From the NCBI GenBank assembly GCA_037953625.1, contig CM075652.1:53003501-53067500 (forward strand): a stretch of 64,000 nucleotides of DNA, written 5' to 3'. This document shows positions 48,056 to 57,744 of the stretch, piece by piece. The position numbers and the translations under genes are program-made. Position 1 is the first letter of the stretch, and each line of letters begins with the position of its first letter. This DNA is from Crotalaria pallida (lineage: Eukaryota; Streptophyta; Magnoliopsida; Fabales; Fabaceae). Under the pieces are notes generated by a model. It was not told the DNA's origin and did no database searches. It saw nothing but the letters and a program-made list of their open reading frames with translations.

Positions 48056-48268
48056 CCGATAGGGCTTGGTTCAGTTGGTGTAAGGCCTAACTGAAATCCT
48101 GGGAATGGGACAAGGGTGCTAATAGCCCCGGGTTCGATTCCACTAAAAAAACATCCCGCTGGGAGAGCCAGCCACGCAGCTCTCTCCCAATTAGTCTCAA
48201 GGCTCCCTGTATTAAGGGTGCTCTTAGGGAAAGTGGTGGTTCCGCGAGGAATTTGGATAAAAAAATAA
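48056..48268 (+). mobile_element. tRNA-derived SINE, in duplication copy 2
   Basis: Same SINE as 45209-45421, shifted by 2847 bp, with the same flanking AACTAGGTAGAAGGTA repeats. It was copied by the segmental duplication, not by a second insertion. Confidence 0.93.
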
Positions 48269-48893
48269 AACTAGGTAGAAGGTATTAGAAGCATTAGTGA
48301 ATTCAGTTTATGCTCTTATCTCTCCTTAATTTTATTTGACACCGAGCTTTTGGTACTATATTATTGCAAATATTATGGAAAGAATTGATTCTTAGCTTTT
48401 CTCATACAAATATGTACATAATTCATTGCTTGATTTGTGTGTAGACTTTTCCAACATTTTCATTTCCTAATAACAATGAGGATACACTTATTTTGGTTAA
48501 ATACAAGCTTTCATATTGGTTTTCTAAAAGAAGTTATAATAAATGCTTAATATGCCTGTGTTTAGTTCAGCTAGCTAGCATTATTACAACAGTTTTAAAT
48601 CAAGATCTGTAAAATGTTTCTGGCATTGTTTAGGTAGAGGAAGTGGTAGATATGATGATAATCTTATGAGCGCTCAATGTTACTCCTGCTTAAGTTTTTC
48701 TAAAGGACAGTTCTGATGAAATTGATGCATTGCTCATTGTTGCCTGGTAGGAATTAGAAATGAAGAATGGATTAAGCTTTTTGATGGACTAGTACCAAGC
48801 ACAAGAGAGGCTTTTGATGTATTTACCTTTTTTGGGTTGATGTATTGAATTACAACAGTGCTGCTTACCATAAATTTATTATTAAAAAAAAAA

Positions 48894-49203
48894 GAGTAAA
48901 GTACTGATTTAGTCCTTGATGATTTTTCATTATACTAACTTAGCTCCTGAAAATTTATAAACACACATTTAGTCCCTCAAGATTTTCAGATATACCAATT
49001 TGGTCCTTCAATATTTCGAATGTACCAATTTGGTCCTTAAAATATGAGGGACCAAGTTGGTATGAAAAAATCTTGAGGAACAAAATTAGTCATCCAAGAA
49101 TCTTGAAAGACTAAATGATGTTTATTATTAAATTTTCAGGAAATAAATTGGTACAATGAAAAAAATATCAATGACTAATAAGATGGTACATCATAGTAAT
49201 GCC
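48894..49203. mobile_element. MITE with TTAGTCC arms, in duplication copy 2
   Basis: Counterpart of 46047-46356 carried along by the duplication. Confidence 0.7.
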
Positions 49204-50228
49204 CTTTAAGTCTTTAACTAAGAGCTTTGATTTGCATTGCTAGGTAAACGAGTAGCACAATTGAATGAGATATATTATTTGGGTTCAGGCACACTGTTTC
49301 AATTATGAATCGACTTATCTTAAATAATAATCGATAATAAATTACATCATGATTGTCTTGAAGTTTTTAGAATTAGGTTAGTTGCTTAAGCTGCAAAAAA
49401 TAATAATAATAATTAAGTCATTGTTGGTTTTGATCTATATTGAATATATGATTGTGTATATTTGCTCAAACCCTTCCTAAAAGGTGTGATTTATCTGTAC
49501 GATGATGCTTATATAATTTCCTTACGTTGGAATAAAGTTATTTTGCTTATCCAAAAAAAAATTAAAAAAGTTTGCCTATCAAATAATTTTATATAGGGCA
49601 TTTCATACAAATAATTAATAAATACCTAAACATCTCTTACATTAAGTGTAGGGCATTTCTGGTATGATGTAGTTGAAGTTCTTGCGTGCAGGAGATGGTA
49701 ATCAATCACAATGTATGTGGTTGTGAGACATGAGCAGTTTCTTAATCAAGGAATTCAAGGTTCACATATTATGCTTGATGATGCATTCAATTAATGTCTT
49801 TAATGATATTTCTTTGGTCTGGTTGCTTTTTCTACAATTCATAAGTTCTTGCACATTAACGCTTTTATGGTTTCTGAGATTGTTAAACTATCATTTGCTT
49901 TGATAGGATAACAAATGGGATATAAATTAAGAAGGCGGAGATGCAAAATATTAGATACTCCGTATTGTAAAACCAAGAAAGGTACCAATTCTTTGTCAAG
50001 TTACTCTATATGTCTTGACCAAAGTTCTTTAATTGTGTTTGTGTGTACTATTTTGCTGGGAAACATGTTAGGCATATAAGTGACATAACCATATTTGAGT
50101 CTTCACCTAATTACGAGCTTAAGTTTTTGAGACAAGCAAAGAATGGTATTGCTATAACTGTTACATGCTGAGTTCGAGAGAAATGCTGCTATTATGCTGT
50201 AGTGAGTGATTTAAACTTATCCCCCTTT

Positions 50229-50948
50229 AATTTTTTTTTTTTTTTTGAATGTTTCAACTTTTGAAATAATTAAAATTGCATGTCAATCTACGTTTGGAAA
50301 TGAATGTAATAGAGAGAAAACAGCGGTAGCTAGTAACCTGTTGGTATGGTCATATGAAAAAAGAGAGATTTAGAAGTCCTAAGTAAAGAGTAGATGAGAA
50401 TCATGAGATAGATTATAGTCTAATAGTTGTGAGTCGAGGAAGACTTGGAAAAATTAAAGGGCACATAAATAAGCACTAGGAGCAAAAGGCCCTTTTTGAT
50501 GATTTAGTTTTTATAGAACACAATTGTGTTTTTAGATTTATGTAATCGATCATCTCCTCATCTAGGGGAAAAAAAAATAGGCTTTTAATATGTATTGTTG
50601 TAATATGTTTTTGGTTTTGGATAAATATTGTTGTTGTAATTTGTGAACGTCTGGTTACTTGAGAGAAAGTAAACAAAGTTATTGTTATAATGATGGGATG
50701 TGAAGCAATCTTATCAAAAAAAATGTGAAGTAAGCAGCTCCTAAAATAGATATGATATTAGGTGCAAGAATAGATTTGTTCAAATATTAGAAATGGAGCA
50801 GGAATTACTATTGAAAAGGAACCATAAAACTCATCAAATGAACCCTTGCTGTACATTGATTGATGCAAGGTTGATGCAATGTTGTCATAAAAAACTAGGC
50901 CAATAAAAAACAAGAACAAAGAAGAAAAAGAAATAAATTGATAAAGAT
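50229..50948. other. region downstream of the ERF gene
   Basis: Starts with a T-run next to the duplication end, then AT-rich DNA. It should hold the 3' untranslated region of the minus-strand ERF gene. No clear polyadenylation signal can be chosen by eye among many A/T-rich candidates. The open frame at 50476-50676 is not recognised. Confidence 0.45.
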
Positions 50949-51632
50949 TTACATGAAGTAGCTAGGGCTTGCACTTTGATCCGATATGGTAAGAAGGTGC
51001 TCCAGATATTCAACCCCCAAGTCCTCCACCTCCATGATCATACTTGGTGATGCCTCTGATGTTTTCTGTTTCCCTTTACAATTGTCACTGTTCCTAGATT
51101 TTGATGTCAGTTTTCTTTGGATACAGTGTCTCTCCTTGAGTGCAAGTGCGGGTGATGATGAAGATCCTTTGTTGCTGCAATGATTTAATTCAATCTCTTG
51201 CAAAGATTCTTTCACCTTTTGCACTGGAAAGTTGAGTACGGCGTTGTTACCTCTCATGGAATATGCAGCTTGGTCATAAGCCAAAGCAGCATCTTCTGCA
51301 GTATCAAAGGTTCCAAGCCAAACCCTTGCACCATTCCTTGTTGTGTCTCTGATCTCTGCTGCATATTTTCCCCATGGCCTTTTTCTCACACCTATGTAAG
51401 ATCTTTCCTTATTGGTCTTCACTTCTTTGACTTCAGGTTTCACTAACAAAGTCTTTGGATTATTTGGCACATGCGAATCTGTTGCGAAATCAATCATATC
51501 GAAGGAAAGAGAATCATGGAGAGGGTCATACTCATGATGAGCAACACTATCATTGAAAATATCTGAAGTGTTCAGCTGCTGCAACATGTCCCAATCTGGA
51601 TCCTGAAAGAAAGGGGAAGTCATGTTCTGCAA
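50949..51632 (-). CDS. AP2/ERF transcription factor, ERF group IX (ERF1-like)
   Basis: This is a complete 227-residue intronless frame. Residues 79-136 form one AP2/ERF DNA-binding domain (YIGVRKRPWGKYAAEIRD, then RVWLGTFDTAEDAALAYDQAA and RGNNAVLNFP). The AAEIRD segment carries the Ala and Asp typical of ERF rather than DREB proteins, so it should bind GCC-box promoters. Residues 200-214 (MEVEDLGVEYLEHLL) are the acidic EDLL activation motif of group IX. Residues 161-181 (PALALKERH, then RKLTSKSR) match the conserved basic segment of ERF1-type proteins and may contribute to nuclear import. The N-terminus is acidic and Asp/Ser-rich. Group IX members act in ethylene/jasmonate defence responses; that role is inferred from family. 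The start at 51632 is the first methionine; a second Met is at residue 4. It is the only intact host gene here. Confidence 0.96.
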   Translation of the reverse strand: MQNMTSPFFQDPDWDMLQQLNTSDIFNDSVAHHEYDPLHDSLSFDMIDFATDSHVPNNPKTLLVKPEVKEVKTNKERSYIGVRKRPWGKYAAEIRDTTRNGARVWLGTFDTAEDAALAYDQAAYSMRGNNAVLNFPVQKVKESLQEIELNHCSNKGSSSSPALALKERHCIQRKLTSKSRNSDNCKGKQKTSEASPSMIMEVEDLGVEYLEHLLTISDQSASPSYFM

Positions 51633-51967
51633 CTGTTCGCTGTGGCTTCTTTATCATTCACTTTTGGTTGGGCACTTGGGCTTAATTTATTCGGCTCCCA
51701 CCCCACCATAGATTCTTATTCAAATATCATATTCTTTCTGTTAAAAAAAAAAAAAAAAAAAAAAAAGAGAGAACATTATTTTGGGTTATCATCACAATCT
51801 AGAGAAGTCTCCTTCATAATTTTTAGAGGATGAAGTTAAATGATACTTACATGTTAATTTTTTTAAAATAAAATTACATCATCTTTTTGATCGTAAAATA
51901 TTAAAAAAAAAAAACTACTATTATATAGTTGCATCAATCTCACGTACAAACTTAGATTAAAAAAAAA
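51633..51967 (-). promoter_or_regulatory. upstream region of the ERF gene, about 335 bp before transposon DNA begins
   Basis: This is all the non-transposon DNA left directly upstream of the ERF start. On the plus strand 51743-51766 is a run of 24 A. On the minus strand this reads T24 followed by AACAG, which could act as an acceptor of a 5'UTR intron or simply be an AT spacer. No unambiguous TATA box or GCC box is seen; GAATAAATTA at about 51688 is a weak TATA candidate. The repeat array starts at 51968. Confidence 0.45.
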
Positions 51968-52271
51968 AAAATTTTTTATGTCTTTAGTTCCTAACTATTT
52001 TGGTTTTATCAGGCCCGGTTCTGACCTATTTTGGGTCCTTGGACGAAAAAAAATAGGCCCCTAATTCATAGTTTTCTTTTATTAAAATTAAAGTTTCCTT
52101 ATTATTAATCTTTGGGATTAAGAATGAATATAAAGTGTTTCGATTCTTTTAGTGCAATATTTTCTTATAAATTTATTATTTTTTAGATTCTTATTTTTCA
52201 CCTAAAGATTGAGATTAAGAAAATGTTAAAAAAAAATCAATTAAAACATGTGTGTACATAAATATAATCAA

Positions 52272-52299
52272 CTAGTATTTATCCCGTGCAATGCACGGG
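52272..52299 (-). mobile_element. Helitron-like 3' terminus
   Basis: On the minus strand the perfect hairpin CCCGTGCATTGCACGGG (52299-52283; 7-bp stem) is followed after 7 nt by CTAG and then T, the classic Helitron 3' end. The body would extend to the right. Minus-strand blocks at 54541-54600 and 55495-55545 containing GAACTCCTCATGAAACGGAG and CCACGTGTC look like Helitron 5' subterminal sequence, so a Helitron of about 3.2 kb could span 52272-55550. No Rep/helicase is present. Confidence 0.55.
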
Positions 52300-53160
52300 T
52301 TATTAATTTTTTATTTACTCAATAATTAAATTTTAAACATTTTGCATGTCAGAAATATTTTTAAATTTATATGGGTTAGGATTGTTGTTTGAAATTGATA
52401 AAGAAAAAAAAGTAGAAAAATTTAGAAATGTAAAGATTATTTATTTACCAATTTTTTTAATTGATAATATAATGGTTGATTATTATAATATTTATACATT
52501 CATGTTGCATTGTCATTGTTATCGTTGATTTTCAATGAAATATAATTTTTTCACCTTTGTTTTTCATTTTCAATCTTCAATTGGAATAAAAAAAAATTTC
52601 TAATAGAACATTCACCGTTGCTAGTACTAATAAAATAGTAATACATAAGAGTTATTTTGCACTCAATCGTCTATATTTTAAAAAGTATTTGTTTTTTTAA
52701 ACTAAAAAGTATTAGTGTGTTATTTATGTTATATTGTTTAAAAAGAATAGAGTTTTAACTCAAAGTTGTTTTTTTAATGAAAACACTTGCAATATTGTGT
52801 AAGGGATGGGTGAAAAAATATTTTCCTTTCAACAAAAATCTCGTCGTTAGGTGATTGTATACGAAAGAGTGTCAAAACTCAAAATGGTTCTTTTTTTTAT
52901 GAGAACACTTGCAAAATTATGAAAGTGTGTCTATTATTTTTTTTTAATAATTGTAAATGTTGTTATTAGTGAATAAAAAAAATGTTGAAAAATGGTTTTT
53001 TAATTATTGATGCTTTATCTAAAAAACAATGAGTTGAAAAATGGTGTCTTGAAAAAGATTCTGAATTATCGAAGGAAAGTAAAAAATGATTAGATGAATT
53101 ATTTTTCTTTATCATTAGAGGAGAAAAATCAAAGTGAATGAAAATTACGATAGCATGGAC

Positions 53161-53163
<3 letters not shown>

Positions 53164-53213
<50 letters not shown>
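53164..53213. repeat. TA microsatellite
   Basis: About 50 bp of nearly pure TA. Adjacent open frames in both directions are artefacts of it. Confidence 0.9.
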
Positions 53214-53216
<3 letters not shown>

Positions 53217-53219
53217 GTC

Positions 53220-54110
53220 GCATAGATGCAATGGATTAGATGACAACTTATACAAATACATCATGTAGTGATTTTTTTTCTCAAACTGCACAGATGCAAT
53301 AATTGAATTTGGAACATTGCACTGATAAATTTTTTTTTCCATTGCACTTTCACAAAATTTTGCAATGAATAAGAAGCAGAGAAACTAATTGAACTTGGAA
53401 CATTGCACTGATATAAATTTTTTTTGCACTATTTTAGTGCAACAAATAAGAGGTAGAGAAGCAGGGAAAGTGATTGAACATGAAACATTGCACGGATGCA
53501 AATTTTTTTATTTCATTGCAAAAAGGGTTACTCTAACGTGTACTCTAGGCACGTGTTAAAAACAAATAATGGCTTAAGTATGAATTATATAAATTGTATA
53601 AATGGGACAATTCCTAATATATATTTGCACATTAGAATAACATGTTGTAAAATAGGCATAAAAGTTATAGCAATGGTAGCAATGAAATAATAAGCCATAA
53701 TAAAATAGTGAGTGAGTAGTAGTAGTACATACAACATCTTCAATGAATTTGAGTCTTTGATCAATTTTGGAATCATGGACATCACACAGAGTGTACCCTA
53801 AAAGACCGAATTAATAATAATAAGTATAGAAACAAATGAGTGAGTAGTGATAAAGAGAGAGAGAGGTACCGACCGAACAAGCAGTGGCAACGGAAGCGAT
53901 GAAAGTGTCAATAGTGAACACCACACGATGCCTCTCAAATGTATCCTATTCAGTGTTAAATTTTTTTTGCACTATTTTAGTGCAACCGATAAGAGGTAGA
54001 GAAAGTGATTGAACTTGGAACATTGCACTGATACAAGTTTTTTTATTTCATTGCACTGATACAAAAGGTAATTGAACTTGGAACATTACACTGATACAAA
54101 GATTACACAT
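53220..54110. repeat. degenerate repeats around GAACTTGGAACATTGCACTG
   Basis: The motif occurs at least five times with spacing of roughly 90-100 bp, apart from an unrelated insert at about 53525-53940. Following it, GAATTCAGCAGGTGCATAC is repeated at about 54136 and 54178. Non-coding. Confidence 0.7.
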
Positions 54111-54639
54111 TTTATGAGGTGCATCTTTTGATTTGAATTCAGCAGGTGCATACTCAAACTATGCGTCCCTTTCACTTGAATTCAGCAGGTGCATACCCAA
54201 ACCAAATTATTTGAAAATTAAACCATTAGTGTGGTGTTCACTGTTGGCACTCTAGGTATATTAGAAATTAGTGCTTTATGTATATTCAGGAAACAGTGCA
54301 CCATTTCCTTGAACCTGTACTGAATTATATTCATTGGTTGAAACTTGAAACACTGTATCATTTCAATTACATTGTTATAACTTATACTTAAAAAACTGAA
54401 TTATAAAGCAAAACATTGCACCCTAAACCTGTATCGAATGATAGAGTAAAATATTGCACTGTTACATTAGTTTTTTTTAATGTTAAATATTTTCAAGACA
54501 CGTGACATGTCTCGTTGCTTTTTATTTTCTTAACTTTTTATGTGAAAGCTCCGTTTCGTGAGGAGCTCTCTGATTGCAAAGTTTGGGTTCAAAAATATAA
54601 TATAGAGTTTGACTATAAATAGAGTCTTAAATTGTTAAG

Positions 54640-55430
54640 ATACATTAGTATTATTATGAAATGGTGTTTTTTGATATTTTTAACAGGTGCATTAATATTA
54701 TTTCAGAATTTATTTTTTTAAAATGTATTTAGTAACACTATTGTGAAATGATGTTAGTTCATAATATATAACTTTTCAAGCATTTATTATTTTGTACAGG
54801 TACATTAGTATTGTTTCGGAATTTTTTTTTAAATTATATTTAGAAACATTATTATGAAATGATGTTAGTCCATAAGACATCTTTTAAAGATTTTTTTTTA
54901 TTTTTTTAAAACTATTATGAAATTGTGTTTGTTCATAAGACATAACTTTTCAAGAATTTATTATTTTGTACAAGTGCATTAGTATTGTTTCGGAATTTAT
55001 TTTTTTAAAGAGTGAAGGCCCAATTTGGTCCCTCATGTTTTTCGACTGGGACACTTTAGTCCCTCAAGAATTATAATTCACTTTTAGTCCCTAAAGAATT
55101 TAAAAAATATCACTTTAGTCCCTGTTTTCATTTTGTTAACTACTGTCACTGTTGGCATAAACTGTAACATTTCATTCACAGGTGTTAGTGGCCTCCCAGT
55201 AAATGTCCCTGACAATAGTTAATGGAATAAAAAAAGGGACTAAATTGGTATTTTTTAAATTCTTTAGGGACTAAAAGTGAATTATAATTCTTGAGGGACT
55301 AAAGTGTCTCAGTCGGAAAACTTGAGGGACCAAATTGGCCTTCACTCTTTTTTAAATTATATTTAGAAATACTATTATGAAAGGGTGTGAGTCCATAAGA
55401 CATATATCAAATAATTTTTTTATTTTTTTA
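54640..55430. repeat. degenerate tandem repeats, interrupted by a MITE
   Basis: Units contain GTGCATTAGTATTGTTTCGG followed by TTATGAAATGATGTTAGTCC and CATAAGACAT. About four units are recognisable (near 54642, 54690, 54798 and 54978, the last continued after the MITE at 55348). Confidence 0.65.
55010..55347. mobile_element. Mutator-type MITE, intact
   Basis: 338 bp with long inverted arms starting GAGTGAAGGCC and containing GGTCCCTCA, CACTTTAGTCCCTC and TTCACTTTTAGTCCC blocks. The 9-bp duplication TTTTTTAAA flanks it (55001-55009 and 55348-55356). It is the same superfamily and end type as the split MITE at 2888-13687. Confidence 0.92.
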
Positions 55431-55791
55431 AATAATAAATGTCGTTGACACGTGGCATATCTTATACGTTCCCATTTTCCTAACTTTTATTGTGATAACT
55501 CCGTTTCATGAGGAGTTCTCTTTAATAAGTATTTGGTCTCAAAATTATATAACAGTGATTAAAACAATAACAATTAATAATAAAACTAGTTATTAAAAGA
55601 ATAAAGGTGAAATAAAATAAAAATTTATTAAGTAAATAATATTAACTAAAGAGGTAATAAAAAAATGAGTTTGGACCATATAACATACTATTATGAGTTC
55701 ATTCCTTCATTGAACATAATAGTATTGTTTAATAAAATTAAGTAAATAATATTAAGCATCAACCACTTTTACCATATAACATACTATTATG

Positions 55792-55793
<2 letters not shown>

Positions 55794-55836
<43 letters not shown>
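55794..55836. repeat. TA microsatellite
   Basis: About 43 bp of TA near the right end of the hAT-like element. Confidence 0.88.
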
Positions 55837-55841
<5 letters not shown>

Positions 55842-56508
55842 ATTAATTTTTTTATGGCCCCTAAAAATCTTGTGCTTAGGGCGGTCGACTCTATTGCCCT
55901 GCACCTGGGCCGAGCCTGGTTTTGATCCCTCGAAGTTTTTTTGACATTGACTCATCCTTGATTGTTTTAAAAATTTGGTTTTAGTCTATGCCGTTAGGAA
56001 CAATCTGTTTACTACTAATGTGACTACCAAAACTCCACATCAGCATATTGTGTGCAAGTATTGCGGGCCACCGAGAGGATGGCGTGGATGATCTGGGCTT
56101 GTAGGAGCAAACGAGCCAAAATCTAATCCACAAACACATTTAGGTTGGGCTTTGATCCTTTTGCTCCCACGGGTCCGGATCATCCACGTCATCATATCGG
56201 TGGCATGATGCAATACTTTCACACTTGTACGTTGATGTGACGTTTCGTTAGCCACATCAGTAATTAACGGTTTTTTGCTAACGACATGGACTAAAACCAA
56301 ATTTTCAAAACAATTAAAGATGAATTAAGGTCAAAAGAACTTCTAGGGAGCAAAACCAAAACACCCCAAACTTTCATGGATTATAAACATAAATAAGCCC
56401 AAAAAAAAAAGTTGTGGTAAAAGTATATTATAGGTTCAATTCCTAATGAGAACATTAATTGGTATGGCAAGCCTGATTATGCCTAAGGGATTAGTTTTTA
56501 TACCCTAA

Positions 56509-56536
56509 CTAGTTTTAAGCCCGTGCACTGCACGAG
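56509..56536 (-). mobile_element. second Helitron-like 3' terminus
   Basis: On the minus strand the hairpin CTCGTGCAGTGCACGGG (one mismatch in the stem, 56536-56520) is followed after 7 nt by CTAG and T. The form is the same as at 52272. The body would lie to the right, where it meets a Stowaway MITE; no 5' end was identified with confidence. Confidence 0.5.
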
Positions 56537-56851
56537 ACATTTTTTTATTATTATTAGCTAATTATTATATAACTTAAGTAGATATTTTGATATATATTTT
56601 TTTACATAATTTTTTATGTTTCTTATTTGTTAACCTTTATGATGATTTCATATTTACCATCATCATTAAATAATTGTAAATCATTATGAATTTTCTAATT
56701 GAATCAGTATCAACTAATTTGTAAACAAAAAGTTATGTAAAGAAATTCAAATGGTCAAATTCGTTAAAATATACTAATGATACAATGATTGTTCTTTAAT
56801 TGTTTCATGATGTCCATCTCCTACACATATTATTCTATTTTAATTTTAATA

Positions 56852-57126
56852 CTCCCTCCGTCCTTAAATATAAGATCCCTTTGGGAGATTTCACGTCCAT
56901 TAAGAAAGTGGAATAATTTAGTTAATTTTTTTTGGAAATTTGAACTTTTGATATGTAATTTCAAAATTATCCCTATTAATATTATTGAGAATCTAAAAAG
57001 TGTTAAATAAATAGGGGTGTTTGTGGAAAAAAAAGTAATTAATGATCATTGAAAATTGGCAAAGGGTCTTATAAATAGGACAAAATAAACTTGTCAAAAT
57101 GGTCTTATATTTAGGGACGGAAGAAG
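56852..57126. mobile_element. Stowaway-like MITE
   Basis: 275 bp bounded by TA (56850-56851 and 57127-57128), with inverted ends CTCCCTCCGTCCTTAAATATAAG and CTTATATTTAGGGACGG. Relative of 32454-32724. Non-coding. Confidence 0.88.
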
Positions 57127-57128
57127 TA

Positions 57129-57744
57129 TAATTATAAAAAAGCATCACATCTTCGAGCACCCTTTTTTTTATCTCATCACTAATTTTACAGCCCATATTA
57201 ATGTACATATAACCACCTATTACCTGCATCAGTTAATTAGATAGCAACAAAACACTAATACATCTATCTATTACTTCTATTGTCTATTATACATCTATCT
57301 ATTACTTTTATTATCTATTATCCATTACTATAATAATTTCTATAATAAAGAAAACCATGTTTTTTTTAACTATCAAAAATTTGTCTACTTTTTTTATGAT
57401 CAAAATATCCTACAAAATACTCAAATTTACAAAATGTGTCTCACAATAGTTTGAAAGTACAATAATAACTATAAAAACTGAAAAGTCACTCTAAACATAA
57501 ATAAATCTTGGTAGTTTTAAAATAACAACCAAACAGTTTATTAGAACATGAGTGGTTTCTCTGAGAAGTTGTGACGTTAATGTGAAAAAAATATAACTTC
57601 CCAATAGTTAAGAATTGCTGCAATAATAAAAAGGATTAAAAAAAATGAAAACTCACCCTTATATACAAACTGCACATATCAGTTTCAAAAGCAGATAAAG
57701 TGCAAACACGGCGAAGAAGAAAAAAAACCCATATAAGTGCATCA
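57129..57744. other. intergenic with a short tandem duplication
   Basis: A 31-bp unit starting ACATCTATCTATTAC is duplicated at 57260-57290 and 57291-57321. Sequence from about 57313 (TCTATTATCC, ATAATTTCTATAATAAAG) resembles Helitron 5' starts in plus orientation, but no matching 3' end was found. No gene. Confidence 0.45.

Larger units (their letters stand above)
47376..50228. repeat. tandem duplication, copy 2 (2.85 kb)
   Basis: Direct, nearly identical repeat of 44533-47378. After its end the sequence changes to a T-run at 50230. The open frame at 47410-47604 spans the TA run and is spurious. Confidence 0.95.
52010..55918. mobile_element. hAT-like non-autonomous element, 3.9 kb composite
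   Basis: The left end CAGGCCCGGTTCTGACC and right end (complement of CAGGCTCGGCCCAGGTG) are short imperfect inverted repeats of the CAGGGCCGG type known from hAT elements. Flanking 8-mers GGTTTTAT and GTTTTGAT match at 6 of 8 places, as an old 8-bp duplication might. The neighbouring MITE is continuous once this block is removed, which independently supports the boundaries. No transposase frame is seen; the interior holds Helitron-like sequence, tandem repeats and another MITE. Confidence 0.68.
51968..56399. mobile_element. Mutator-type MITE split by a hAT-like element
   Basis: The left stub (51968-52009) reads TTATGTCTTTAGTTCC and the right part (55919-56399) starts TTTTGATCCCTCGAAG and ends AACATAAATAAGCC. 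Together they match the MITE at 31823-32343 in order, including the GTTAGGAACAATCTG region and the GGTTGGGCTTTG centre. The 5' tip is eroded into an A-run, so the 9-bp duplication cannot be read. Confidence 0.75.

Noticed and set aside
51743..51766. Poly-A run upstream of the ERF gene considered as a retroposon tail
   Set aside because: No flanking target duplication or retroposon body was found; treated as a simple A run.
53220..55430. Repeated units considered as a CRISPR-like array
   Set aside because: The genome is a plant, the units are degenerate and spacers are not uniform; these are tandem repeats within transposons.
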